Below are positions 27,507 through 35,042 of a stretch of 64,000 nucleotides of DNA, one piece after another (position 1 is the first letter of the stretch; each line of letters starts with the position of its first letter). Under the pieces are notes generated by a model. It worked only from the letters and a program-made list of their open reading frames with translations, ran no database searches and was not told where the DNA came from. A program made the translations under genes and the position numbers. The DNA lies in assembly GCA_965199335.1 (NCBI GenBank), contig CBDAQZ010000003.1, positions 186,001 through 250,000 of the forward strand. The letters run 5' to 3'. This stretch comes from CBDAQV01 sp965199335 (GTDB taxonomy: Bacteria > Pseudomonadota > Alphaproteobacteria > CALMVH01).

Positions 27507-28729
27507 TGGTATACCTCATGCACAGTATTCACGAACAATATGCCAATGGGTGTCCCACTAGCGACGTGGATGGTGATCGGAACGTTCGCCTCCTGCTGGA
27601 TGGCATTTGCGATCGAATTGGCGCCCTGCCCTAGACCCGAAAGAATTTCCTGGTGGGTATTGAGCGGCGGATAGCTCTGGGAAACGCCATAGGTGCTGTA
27701 AGTCACCGTCGATCCCGCTTGCTGGGTGTATGTCCCGACACCGGAGATGAATCCGGCGGCGGCCGGTAAAACGAACCGTTCGAAATAATGGTGATCGATG
27801 TCGGTTTCCAATGCGACGAGCGTGGTTTCGGGGTCCATCGCAATCGCGTTCACGTGGTATTCCCTCTTGCCCTTGATGATCGTACCGAAGGCCAGAATTA
27901 GGTATTCGTCAGCTTTCTGGAAGGTGCCTATCGCACGCGACCCCTGGAAGGGACCGGACAGAACCGACACCAGGATCGGAGCCGGAATATCGGAATCGGC
28001 TTCGGTCAGCGTCTGCCCGTATAGCACAGTGCCAGCCATTACAAGCGGTGGGCCTTCGTGGTTGCCACTGTTATTGTTGTTACCCTGGTTCTGGTCGTTC
28101 TGGCTTGAAGCTTCCGGCGCCGACACGTGCTGTGTCACACGCGTTATGACAACGGGCTTGGGATTCAAACCGCCGATAATGGTCCGCATCTCATTGCCAA
28201 AACTTTGGGCAAGCTGCTGATCGAGCTTTTGAGCGGGCGGCGGCGGCGGCGGCGGCGGTGCGGCAACAGTAGCGGGCCTGACTGCCTGAACCGGCGGAGG
28301 AGTGATCGGTACGACGGGCGTTTGTGTGAAGGCCGCAAGCGGATCGTCTGCCGCCTTTGCATTGCTGGGCGCCGTTGCAGTCGGTGCGCTTACGATTACG
28401 CTGCCGCCCGTCTGCTCCGCTTTCTCGATCTTCTGCTTGTTTGCCTCGTCGACAGCCTTTTTGTAGCTCTCGTTGGTCGTACCCGTGTTGGTAAGGTCCT
28501 TCTGGTTCGAGCCGGAAGCAACCTTCGACTGAAGCTCTACTTTCTTGGATCCGCCGAACAGGCCGATGATCACGACAACGGCCAGAATCACAGGCAGGAT
28601 GATGACCGCCAGCCGCAACAGCGGATTCTGACGGAAAATGGCCGTCATGGTCGCGCGCGGGCTGCGCGTTTCGGATTCAACCCGGTGAGGTTCGAAATCC
28701 TCAGGGCGGAGAGAGTCGTTATCGCTCAT
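27503..28729 (-). CDS. dotG: T4BSS core protein DotG/IcmE (VirB10-like), short form
   Basis: Core-complex protein spanning the envelope, 408 residues; Legionella DotG has 1048 because of a long pentapeptide-repeat region that is absent here. It has a cytoplasmic N terminus, one helix (about 39-60), a polar/proline linker with a run of eight prolines (about 158-165), and a C-terminal VirB10/TrbI beta-barrel domain from about 225 (MAGTVLYGQTLTEADSDIPAPILVSV) ending in GTPIGILFVNTVHEV. Size resembles VirB10 of type IVA systems. It overlaps dotH and dotF by 1-4 bp. Confidence 0.88.
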   Translation of the reverse strand: MSDNDSLRPEDFEPHRVESETRSPRATMTAIFRQNPLLRLAVIILPVILAVVVIIGLFGGSKKVELQSKVASGSNQKDLTNTGTTNESYKKAVDEANKQKIEKAEQTGGSVIVSAPTATAPSNAKAADDPLAAFTQTPVVPITPPPVQAVRPATVAAPPPPPPPPAQKLDQQLAQSFGNEMRTIIGGLNPKPVVITRVTQHVSAPEASSQNDQNQGNNNNSGNHEGPPLVMAGTVLYGQTLTEADSDIPAPILVSVLSGPFQGSRAIGTFQKADEYLILAFGTIIKGKREYHVNAIAMDPETTLVALETDIDHHYFERFVLPAAAGFISGVGTYTQQAGSTVTYSTYGVSQSYPPLNTHQEILSGLGQGANSIANAIQQEANVPITIHVASGTPIGILFVNTVHEVYQ

Positions 28730-30024
28730 TATTGACCACTCTGGGTTTGTGTTGTGTTTCCGGCAGGTGCGGCGTTTGCAGATCCGGCCTGCGGCGCAGC
28801 GTTAGACGTATTGTTCTGGGCGGGCGCACGAACCGGAACCGGACGGATCAAGGTTCGTGACGCATTCGGCGAAGGCATCATCTGATCGCTTCCCGGCGGC
28901 GTGATCAGCTGATTGGACGATTGCTGGTCGGCAACGGCCGCCGACATCCGCAGGGGATGCGCCATTCCATCTTCTACCGCAGGAACCGGTTGCTCATCCG
29001 GCTTCGCATTGTTTCCAATCCGGGCGTGCACCATGTTGCCATTTTCGGACAACAGCAGCACAGGGGTGTCCGGGATAAGATAGACATGGGTCCCGTCACC
29101 GGACCCGACGCTGCCCTCCCAGCCCGGCGATAGCAATGTAAGAGGGGTGCGCAGATAGACCTTGGTTCCCACGCGCCAGGCTGCCGTTCTCTGATCGGCT
29201 CCGGTTACGGGCAAACGAGTCGAGTCCAGCGGGGGCATTCCGTCCAGTATGCTCATCAGCAAGGCATCGCCGGCGACCAGATCGTTACCATGATCTATCA
29301 GAGGAGCCGCAGCCTTGGGGCCGAATTTCGGAATGCGCGCATCGTACAGATAGTAAATCGTCCCCGTCGTGGCGCGCAACTTGAAGGTCAGCGGCGTATT
29401 CAGACCGACCAGCCTGACCGACATGTTGCCCACGGCATACTTTGCCAAAGGCGTCATCCGAAGGACGTTGCCCCCCTCCTCAGGTGCCGGCACATCGAAA
29501 TTCCCGCCTACGCCAACGTCCTGTATAGGCCAGGGGCTTCCTGTCGCGTCCAAGATGGATATGGTCGTCACGAAACCTACGTCGGTATCTATTTCGCGCG
29601 GCTGGGCTCCCGGCTCGAGCGAAATTGTCTCAACCTTGACTTCGGCCTTTGGATTGCCGATGGCAGGACCGACGATCGCGCGTTCATTGGCATGCAGCTT
29701 CTCGATAAGCGCCTCGATCTCTTCGGGCCGCATCGGGAAAAGACCGTTCAGGGCGGCATTGAATGCCGCTTTGCGCGATACTTCGGCAGGATCGTTGGGA
29801 TTGATTTGCCCTGATTCGCTTGATGCCTCCGCAAGGCCATTCATAATCGCCTGGTTATCCACCGGCTGGATCCCGTTTAGCGGAACCTGGCCTGTCGACG
29901 CAGGGGCCGCCACGGGCGGAGATGCCGACGCCTTTGCAGGTTGCGGTGCCTGCGCAAATGCCGGCGTTGCCGCCGCGCAAACAGCCATCATCAACGCGAA
30001 CTTGCGGAAAAACTCGCTGTTCAT
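28729..30024 (-). CDS. dotH: T4BSS outer-membrane core protein DotH/IcmK
   Basis: Exported 431-residue protein (Legionella DotH 361) that forms the outer-membrane ring with DotC and DotD. Signal peptide 1-25 (ending AFA), Pro/Ala-rich spacer, then a conserved domain with ALNGLFPMRPEEIEALIEKLHANERA, LEPGAQPREIDTDVGFVTTISILDATGSPWPI, and LRMTPLAKYAVGNMSVRLVGLNTPLTFKL; the tail is Asn/Pro-rich. ATG at 30024 overlaps the dotI stop (ATGA), which fixes the start. Confidence 0.92.
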   Translation of the reverse strand: MNSEFFRKFALMMAVCAAATPAFAQAPQPAKASASPPVAAPASTGQVPLNGIQPVDNQAIMNGLAEASSESGQINPNDPAEVSRKAAFNAALNGLFPMRPEEIEALIEKLHANERAIVGPAIGNPKAEVKVETISLEPGAQPREIDTDVGFVTTISILDATGSPWPIQDVGVGGNFDVPAPEEGGNVLRMTPLAKYAVGNMSVRLVGLNTPLTFKLRATTGTIYYLYDARIPKFGPKAAAPLIDHGNDLVAGDALLMSILDGMPPLDSTRLPVTGADQRTAAWRVGTKVYLRTPLTLLSPGWEGSVGSGDGTHVYLIPDTPVLLLSENGNMVHARIGNNAKPDEQPVPAVEDGMAHPLRMSAAVADQQSSNQLITPPGSDQMMPSPNASRTLIRPVPVRAPAQNNTSNAAPQAGSANAAPAGNTTQTQSGQ

Positions 30025-30653
30025 TTTAAATCCTCTGCGATCCACTGATCAATTGCAACACCGTCGGCGGTTTCCAATGTCGATACCCTGACTATGGCCA
30101 TCGTTACAAGCTGCGGCTTGTTATCTTCCTTTGTATTGACGGTATAGGTCACATTCAAAGGCATCTGGACGTACCAGCGATAGACTCCCCTGACCACACC
30201 TTCCTGAGAAACGACCGGTGCGGCCCTGGGCGCGGCCGTAAGCACTTGCTGATTGGCGGTAACGAGTTGCAACAGGTTCGATCTTGTCAGGGCATCGTTG
30301 AATGTCTGCCAGCCCGACCGTGTGAAGAAGCGGCTCGATTCCTGGAGGCGCTTTCGATAATCGTTGAAGCCGAAAGTCATGATCTCGGAGGCGGCAGCGG
30401 CGGCCCAGGACGTCAGCTTGGCAGTCGGCAGGTTGGGCTGATCGAGCGGGACCATCTGCAAAAGGCGGCCATCGGACGTCGTTGCGAAAAACCGGTCCTT
30501 TCCGCGCGTCACCGTTATCGTAACGGCCAAAACCCCGATCAGAGCCAGAATGGCAACAGCCTCTATCAGGACGATTTTCTGCATGCGCCGATAACCGTCA
30601 CGATAGAAATCGTTCCTATTTACCACGGAGCTCAAGGCGTCCGGACCTGCCAT
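30021..30653 (-). CDS. dotI: T4BSS inner-membrane protein DotI/IcmL
   Basis: Bitopic inner-membrane protein of 210 residues (Legionella 212), with a periplasmic VirB8-like domain. N-terminal NRNDFYRDGYRRMQ, a single membrane helix about 26-47, then FFATTSDGRLLQMVPLDQPNL, and the core TFGFNDYRKRLQESSRFFTRSGWQTF typical of IcmL. It is the first gene of the minus operon; the intergenic region upstream holds a candidate promoter and a direct repeat. Confidence 0.93.
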   Translation of the reverse strand: MAGPDALSSVVNRNDFYRDGYRRMQKIVLIEAVAILALIGVLAVTITVTRGKDRFFATTSDGRLLQMVPLDQPNLPTAKLTSWAAAAASEIMTFGFNDYRKRLQESSRFFTRSGWQTFNDALTRSNLLQLVTANQQVLTAAPRAAPVVSQEGVVRGVYRWYVQMPLNVTYTVNTKEDNKPQLVTMAIVRVSTLETADGVAIDQWIAEDLK

Positions 30654-30726
30654 ATTTTATTCTCCTCAGCAAACCCATGCGCCGGGCATCTTACATATGC
30701 CGCAATAAGTGGGCGCTTACCAGATT

Positions 30727-30776
30727 ACAATTGCCCGACAATCCGAAAATCATCAAACAATTACCCGACAATCCGA
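30727..30776. repeat. 20-bp direct repeat pair, candidate operator
   Basis: ACAATTGCCCGACAATCCGA at 30727-30746 and ACAATTACCCGACAATCCGA at 30757-30776 differ at one base and are spaced exactly 30 bp apart, about three helical turns. They sit between the dotI start and its candidate promoter, where a repressor could block transcription. No matching regulator is encoded nearby. Confidence 0.75.
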
Positions 30777-30781
30777 TTAAA

Positions 30782-30810
30782 AACTTAAAGTCGGCTTTAT
30801 ATTTTGTCAA
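30782..30810 (-). promoter_or_regulatory. Candidate sigma-70 promoter of the dotI operon
   Basis: Minus strand TTGACA (30810-30805), 17-bp spacer, TAAGTT (30787-30782). The -35 is perfect, the -10 weak. The direct repeat pair lies directly downstream, before dotI. Confidence 0.5.
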
Positions 30811-30866
30811 CAATTTTACATAAAACCCCTCGGTTTCGGCCCCGTCCCCGTTTCGGCAAAAAACTC

Positions 30867-30894
30867 TTTACAATTTTACCCAAATTGATAAAGT
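30867..30894 (+). promoter_or_regulatory. Candidate promoter for the secreted-protein gene at 30943
   Basis: TTTACA (30867-30872), 16-bp spacer, TAAAGT (30889-30894). Weak on sequence alone but correctly placed about 50 bp before the start codon in an A/T-rich divergent region. Confidence 0.4.
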
Positions 30895-30942
30895 AGTGAA
30901 TTAGAGTATCGTGTGCGTGATGCGGACAAGCAGGAGATCGAC

Positions 30943-32325
30943 ATGGGCAGAATTTTCAGATCGGTAAGGCCAGTTTTAGTGGCAGCTTCATTTGCAACCG
31001 TATTTGTGGCTGTCAATTCCGGACCTGCAACCGCTACCGTTCCCGCCGTTTGTGATGACGTCACATTGACCTCGGATCTCGCCATAACCGATGGCGACAT
31101 AACCACAGGCACCACCACAATCTCCGCTGCAGTAAATACTCAGGGCGACGAGATCGTTGCCGAGCTGGATGCTGATCATACAGCTTTAATGGCTGAAATG
31201 GCTGGAATCGATGAAGATTTGCAAGATGCGTTTGGCTTGTTGGGCGCTTCGGACACTAATGACGCAACCTTGCAGACTAGCATTTCAGCCAAAGGCGTCG
31301 ACAAGGCCAGCCAGGATGCCGTTACGTTGAACGACCAGGCAGATCAGGCGACCCAGGCACAAACCATGGCTTCCGGTGGCCTTACCTATCAGAACGGTAA
31401 CAACTGCCAGATTACATCCGACGAAGCCGGCGCTTCCTCGATGAGCAACTCGGTAGAGCTCGAGGAAGATTCCTATAATAGCTATATAGCCAACGCCGAG
31501 TCGCCCGTCCTGGCAACAGGCACGTCGGTCTACACGGGCATTCCCAGCGCCAGCACCTGCAGCCCTTGCGGCGGCGCCGTAAATGGCAGTACCTGGGCAC
31601 CCGCAGGCGTTCCCAGCGACGAATACAGCCCTCGCCCCGTTGCCTCGCGCATTCACGACATCGCAAAGGCAGCCAAGGGCTTCATGGGCTCGTCGGAAAC
31701 CGGAAACGCGTCCGATGACGGAAAGCAACTGACGGGCGCCACGGCAACGACACCGGCAACACATCTGGATGTCGATGCCTTGACGCTGTCGGACCTTCAC
31801 ACATTCAACGATACCGAGAAGCAGGCCCATAACCTGTTGTCGATATATCTGGCAGGCCAGCCCGGCCAGCCTGTTTCGAACAATTCGACCTTCAAGTCTA
31901 ATACAGCCGTGTACGACCCGGCTTATGTCGCTCACCAGGAAAAGCTGGCCGTATACAACCTTGCAAACCGCGCCATTGTTCATAACAGCTCCTATCACAG
32001 CGCTGTTAATTCGGGAGCGGCAAATTCGGTCAGTGCCATCTTCCAGGCGGCAGGGTTTGCACCTTCCAAATATGTCTTCAACGGTCAGGTCAGCCCCAAG
32101 GCGCTTGATGAAGCCATGTACATACAGCCGGCGGAAGACCCCAACTTTGCCAAGAACTTCCATGCCATGGGTAACCAGCCTCTGCTTGCCTTCATCGCAA
32201 ACGAAATGCTGCTTCTCAACCGTATCGAGTACAAGCGGTACATCCAAGAGATGGAAGTCAGCGAAGTACAGAGCGAGCAGTTGAACCTTCAGCAGCGTAC
32301 CTTCGACTTCAACCAGTTCCAATAA
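30943..32325 (+). CDS. Unknown exported protein divergent from the T4BSS minus operon
   Basis: A 460-residue protein I do not recognise. Signal peptide (about 1-30) ending ATA, then a Thr/Asp-rich stretch, a heptad-like region (VNTQGDEIVAELDADHTALMAEMAGI) likely to be coiled coil, cysteines at VPAVCDD, NNCQIT and STCSPCGG, and a helical C terminus ending in a polar Gln-rich tail (SEQLNLQQRTFDFNQFQ). Start ATG at 30943 has AGGAG 6 nt upstream; a GTG at 30913 is less likely. It shares the intergenic region with dotI and ends at a strong terminator, so it is probably part of the system: a periplasmic or surface accessory protein, perhaps an IcmX or VirB5 analogue. That is inference. Confidence 0.75.
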   Translation: MGRIFRSVRPVLVAASFATVFVAVNSGPATATVPAVCDDVTLTSDLAITDGDITTGTTTISAAVNTQGDEIVAELDADHTALMAEMAGIDEDLQDAFGLLGASDTNDATLQTSISAKGVDKASQDAVTLNDQADQATQAQTMASGGLTYQNGNNCQITSDEAGASSMSNSVELEEDSYNSYIANAESPVLATGTSVYTGIPSASTCSPCGGAVNGSTWAPAGVPSDEYSPRPVASRIHDIAKAAKGFMGSSETGNASDDGKQLTGATATTPATHLDVDALTLSDLHTFNDTEKQAHNLLSIYLAGQPGQPVSNNSTFKSNTAVYDPAYVAHQEKLAVYNLANRAIVHNSSYHSAVNSGAANSVSAIFQAAGFAPSKYVFNGQVSPKALDEAMYIQPAEDPNFAKNFHAMGNQPLLAFIANEMLLLNRIEYKRYIQEMEVSEVQSEQLNLQQRTFDFNQFQ

Positions 32326-32349
32326 CGGCAAAATCTGCCGGTCAGGATC

Positions 32350-32379
32350 AGCGCCCGGAGAAATCCGGGCGCTTTTTTT
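32350..32379 (+). terminator. Rho-independent terminator after the exported-protein gene
   Basis: Stem AGCGCCCGGA (32350-32359), GAAA tetraloop, TCCGGGCGCT (32364-32373), then a run of T to 32379. It closes the secretion locus before the flagellar genes. Confidence 0.9.
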
Positions 32380-32399
32380 GTGCCCTGCCTGCAACGAAG

Positions 32400-32415
32400 T
32401 GGCGCGCTCCTTGCT
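32400..32415 (+). promoter_or_regulatory. Sigma-54-type promoter element, distal
   Basis: TGGCGCGCTCCTTGCT has the GG-N10-GC geometry and differs from TGGCACG-N4-TTGCW at one position. It lies 57 bp upstream of a second such element, both ahead of flgK. Confidence 0.55.
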
Positions 32416-32456
32416 TAGCTGCACCATCCCTTACGAAAGAGCGCATGGGATAATTC

Positions 32457-32472
32457 CGGCACGGTTCTTGCA
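32457..32472 (+). promoter_or_regulatory. Sigma-54-type promoter of flgK, proximal
   Basis: CGGCACGGTTCTTGCA matches the sigma-54 consensus TGGCACG-N4-TTGCW at all but the first base, with GG at 32458-32459 and GC at 32470-32471. A start about 12 nt downstream would give a leader of about 25 nt before the flgK ATG. Late flagellar genes of other alphaproteobacteria, such as Caulobacter, use this sigma factor. Confidence 0.75.
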
Positions 32473-32507
32473 ATATGTCTTCCAGTCACTTTGGACCTGG
32501 ATACGGA

Positions 32508-34007
32508 ATGAGCAATTTAACCGTCAATGCCCTGCAATCCGCACTGTCCGGCCTGAACGTCGCACAGCAGCTTCTGGACGTTACGTCCCAGAACGTCTCG
32601 AACGCAACGACGACGGGCTACACCGCGAAAACGCTGCCCGTGAACACGCAGGCGGCTGGGGGGCAGGTCATCGGCGTGCTTACCGGCAACGTTCAGCGCA
32701 GTGTCGATACCGCATTGCAGAAAAGCGTCTGGACGCAGAACGCGCTTTCCTCACAGGCCTCTACCGTCAATACGGCGCTTGCCAATATCCAGTCGCTTTA
32801 TGGGACATCCACGGCCGGCACAGATTTCTCCTCCGACCTCACGACGCTCAAGAACGATTTCACCCAATTATCCGGCAGCCCCAACTCGACAGCGCTGCAA
32901 TCCCAGACCGTAGCCGACGCACAGACCTTCGCCAGCACATTGAATACCACGGCGACGGCGGTGACCACGGCCCGAAACAGTGCCGAAAGCGGGATCGCCG
33001 CCACCGTTACTACGATCAATACCCAGCTACAGTCGATCGCGTCGCTCAATCTTCAAATCGCGCAGGCGCAGGGAGCGGGTCAATCCACGGCCGATCTTCA
33101 GGACCAGCGGGACATAGCAGTCAATTCGCTGTCGTCGGAAATGAGCATCAGCACCTACACACAATCGACCGGCGTGATGGTGGTGCAAACGAAAAACGGC
33201 GACATCCTAGCCGATACGTCGGCCCATTCACTGGTTTTCCAAAGCCAATCGATCGGCGCGGGTTCGACCTATCCCACCTCTCTTTCGGGGGTTTACATCG
33301 ATTCGGCGACTACCGGGCCCGATCTTGCCGCCAATACCGACCAGACCGGCGGCACTCTTGGAGGGCTTTTGCAACTGCGCGACCAGATCCTGCCCCAGCA
33401 GCAGGCGCAGCTGGACGAGGTTGCCGAGCAGACGGCCAGCCGGTTCAGCACCCAGGGCCTGAAGCTATTCACCGATCCGAATGGAAACGTGCCGCCCACG
33501 ACCCCAGCCACAGGCTATGTCGGCCTCGCAAGCACCCTGCAGGTCAATTCCACGATCACCGCCAACAACACCCTTGTCCAGCAGGGCACGACGGGAACAC
33601 CTATCGATAGCGGCGACAACAGCGTGATCGACAGCGTGTTGAATTATACATTCGGCCTGAACCAGAACGCCGCCGGCCTAGCCAACACAGCTTTCAATAC
33701 CACCGGCCTTGGCACCAGCGGCACCATCTCGCTCACCGGCGTGCCCGCCACGGCTACATTGGAAACCTTCTCGCAGGATGTTCTTTCCACCCAGGCAAGC
33801 CAGGCAGCCTCCTATAAATCGCAGGCCAGCTATACGGCTTCTTACGCAACTTCCCTCCAGACCAGCCTGTCGAACGGCAGCAGCGTCAATCTGGACAAGG
33901 AAGTCGCGAATCTGACGATCTACGAAAACGCCTATAGTTGCTGCGCCCAGGTGGTTCAGACCGAGCAAAAGCTCATGACCGATCTACTCGGCGTCATTCA
34001 AGGGTAA
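32508..34007 (+). CDS. flgK: Flagellar hook-associated protein 1
   Basis: FlgK joins the hook to the filament. 499 residues from ATG at 32508. The N-terminal helix region SNLTVNALQSALSGLNVAQQLLDVTSQNVSNATTTGYTAK is the standard flagellar rod/hook-family motif, and the C terminus NLDKEVANLTIYENAYSCCAQVVQTEQKLMTDLLGV is the matching coiled-coil partner. An adjacent Cys-Cys near 480 is unusual, since extracellular axial proteins rarely contain cysteine. The centre is Ser/Thr-rich and variable. It is followed by flgL 11 bp later. Confidence 0.92.
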   Translation: MSNLTVNALQSALSGLNVAQQLLDVTSQNVSNATTTGYTAKTLPVNTQAAGGQVIGVLTGNVQRSVDTALQKSVWTQNALSSQASTVNTALANIQSLYGTSTAGTDFSSDLTTLKNDFTQLSGSPNSTALQSQTVADAQTFASTLNTTATAVTTARNSAESGIAATVTTINTQLQSIASLNLQIAQAQGAGQSTADLQDQRDIAVNSLSSEMSISTYTQSTGVMVVQTKNGDILADTSAHSLVFQSQSIGAGSTYPTSLSGVYIDSATTGPDLAANTDQTGGTLGGLLQLRDQILPQQQAQLDEVAEQTASRFSTQGLKLFTDPNGNVPPTTPATGYVGLASTLQVNSTITANNTLVQQGTTGTPIDSGDNSVIDSVLNYTFGLNQNAAGLANTAFNTTGLGTSGTISLTGVPATATLETFSQDVLSTQASQAASYKSQASYTASYATSLQTSLSNGSSVNLDKEVANLTIYENAYSCCAQVVQTEQKLMTDLLGVIQG

Positions 34008-34018
34008 GGGAATAAACC

Positions 34019-35041
34019 ATGGTAACCTCGATCAGCGATACCGGTCAGAACCTGCTCATGCAGAGCATCGTTCAGAGCTCTCAACAGCAGCTGGACGATC
34101 TCCAGGTGCAGATCTCAAGCGGCCTGCGCGCCCAGACCTATTCGGGCCTTGGCGGGCTGATGACATACCAGTCCCTGTCCCTGACATCGCAGAGCAACAC
34201 GCTGGATGCCTACAACACCGCGATCAACTCGGTCACCAACGTCACGTCGGCGATGGATTCGGCGATGACCAGCACCACCAATTCCGCCCAGTCGGTGCTT
34301 TCCAGCCTGCAGGCGGTCGTGCAGGGCAGCACAGATCCCGGCATGACAACCCTCAACGCCGCGGCCAAGGGCGCGCTGGCTTCGATCCAGAGCGCCCTCA
34401 ACACCCAGAGCAGCGGCACATACGTTTTCGCGGCGGCGGATACTTCCAACGCGCCGGTTGCCGATACGACGGCCCTCAACACTTCGGTCCAGACCGATCT
34501 GGCGGCCTATTACGCAGGCACCGAATCGGCGGCAACGCTGCTCTCCAATACCAGCACCTATACGGCGGCGCAGATGGGGTATTCGACCACCCTTGCCGCT
34601 GCCCCCAACGTTTCGGTGCGTACCGGCAACAATGTCGACACCGACTACACGGTCAAGGCGGACAATACCGGCTTCCAGAAGGTGATGCAGGGCCTGTCGA
34701 TCATAGCCAACCTGCAATACAATTCCGCCGATCAGTCCAGCTTCTGGACCGTCTACAACGGTGCGGTCGCAAGTATCAATTCCGGCATGACGGCCGTAAC
34801 CGCGGACCAGGCCAAGCTGGGCATCGCCACCAAGTCGATGGCCGACACGCAGACGCAGATAACCGCGACGCAATCGGTATTGTCCACCTCGATCTCCAAT
34901 ATCGACGATCTGAGCACGACCGAAATGGCCGCCGCCAGCACCAAGCTGACCAACCTGGAGTCGCAGTTACAGACTTCCTACGCCATCATCTCGCAGCTGA
35001 AGACCGTGCACCTGATCGATTTCCTCGACGGATCGGCCTAG
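34019..35041 (+). CDS. flgL: Flagellar hook-associated protein 3
   Basis: FlgL is the second hook-filament junction protein, related to flagellin. 340 residues: N-terminal helix LMQSIVQSSQQQLDDLQVQISSGLRAQTYSGL and C-terminal helical region ISNIDDLSTTEMAAASTKLTNLESQLQTSYAIISQLKTVHLIDFL are flagellin-like; the middle is Thr/Ala-rich. It forms a two-gene unit with flgK and converges with the M16 peptidase gene, leaving 1 bp between the stops. No other flagellar gene lies in the window. Confidence 0.9.
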   Translation: MVTSISDTGQNLLMQSIVQSSQQQLDDLQVQISSGLRAQTYSGLGGLMTYQSLSLTSQSNTLDAYNTAINSVTNVTSAMDSAMTSTTNSAQSVLSSLQAVVQGSTDPGMTTLNAAAKGALASIQSALNTQSSGTYVFAAADTSNAPVADTTALNTSVQTDLAAYYAGTESAATLLSNTSTYTAAQMGYSTTLAAAPNVSVRTGNNVDTDYTVKADNTGFQKVMQGLSIIANLQYNSADQSSFWTVYNGAVASINSGMTAVTADQAKLGIATKSMADTQTQITATQSVLSTSISNIDDLSTTEMAAASTKLTNLESQLQTSYAIISQLKTVHLIDFLDGSA

Positions 35042-35042
35042 T

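Noticed and set aside
28680..28705. A tRNA T-loop-like GGTTCGAAATCC
   Set aside because: It lies within the dotG coding region and no cloverleaf can be formed around it.
30830..30860. Repeated GTTTCGGC in the dotI upstream region as a CRISPR-like unit
   Set aside because: Only two 8-bp copies with no regular spacer; chance repetition in a short region.
14545..32325. The secretion locus as an integrative conjugative element
   Set aside because: No relaxase, integrase, origin of transfer, tRNA or flanking direct repeat was found in the window.
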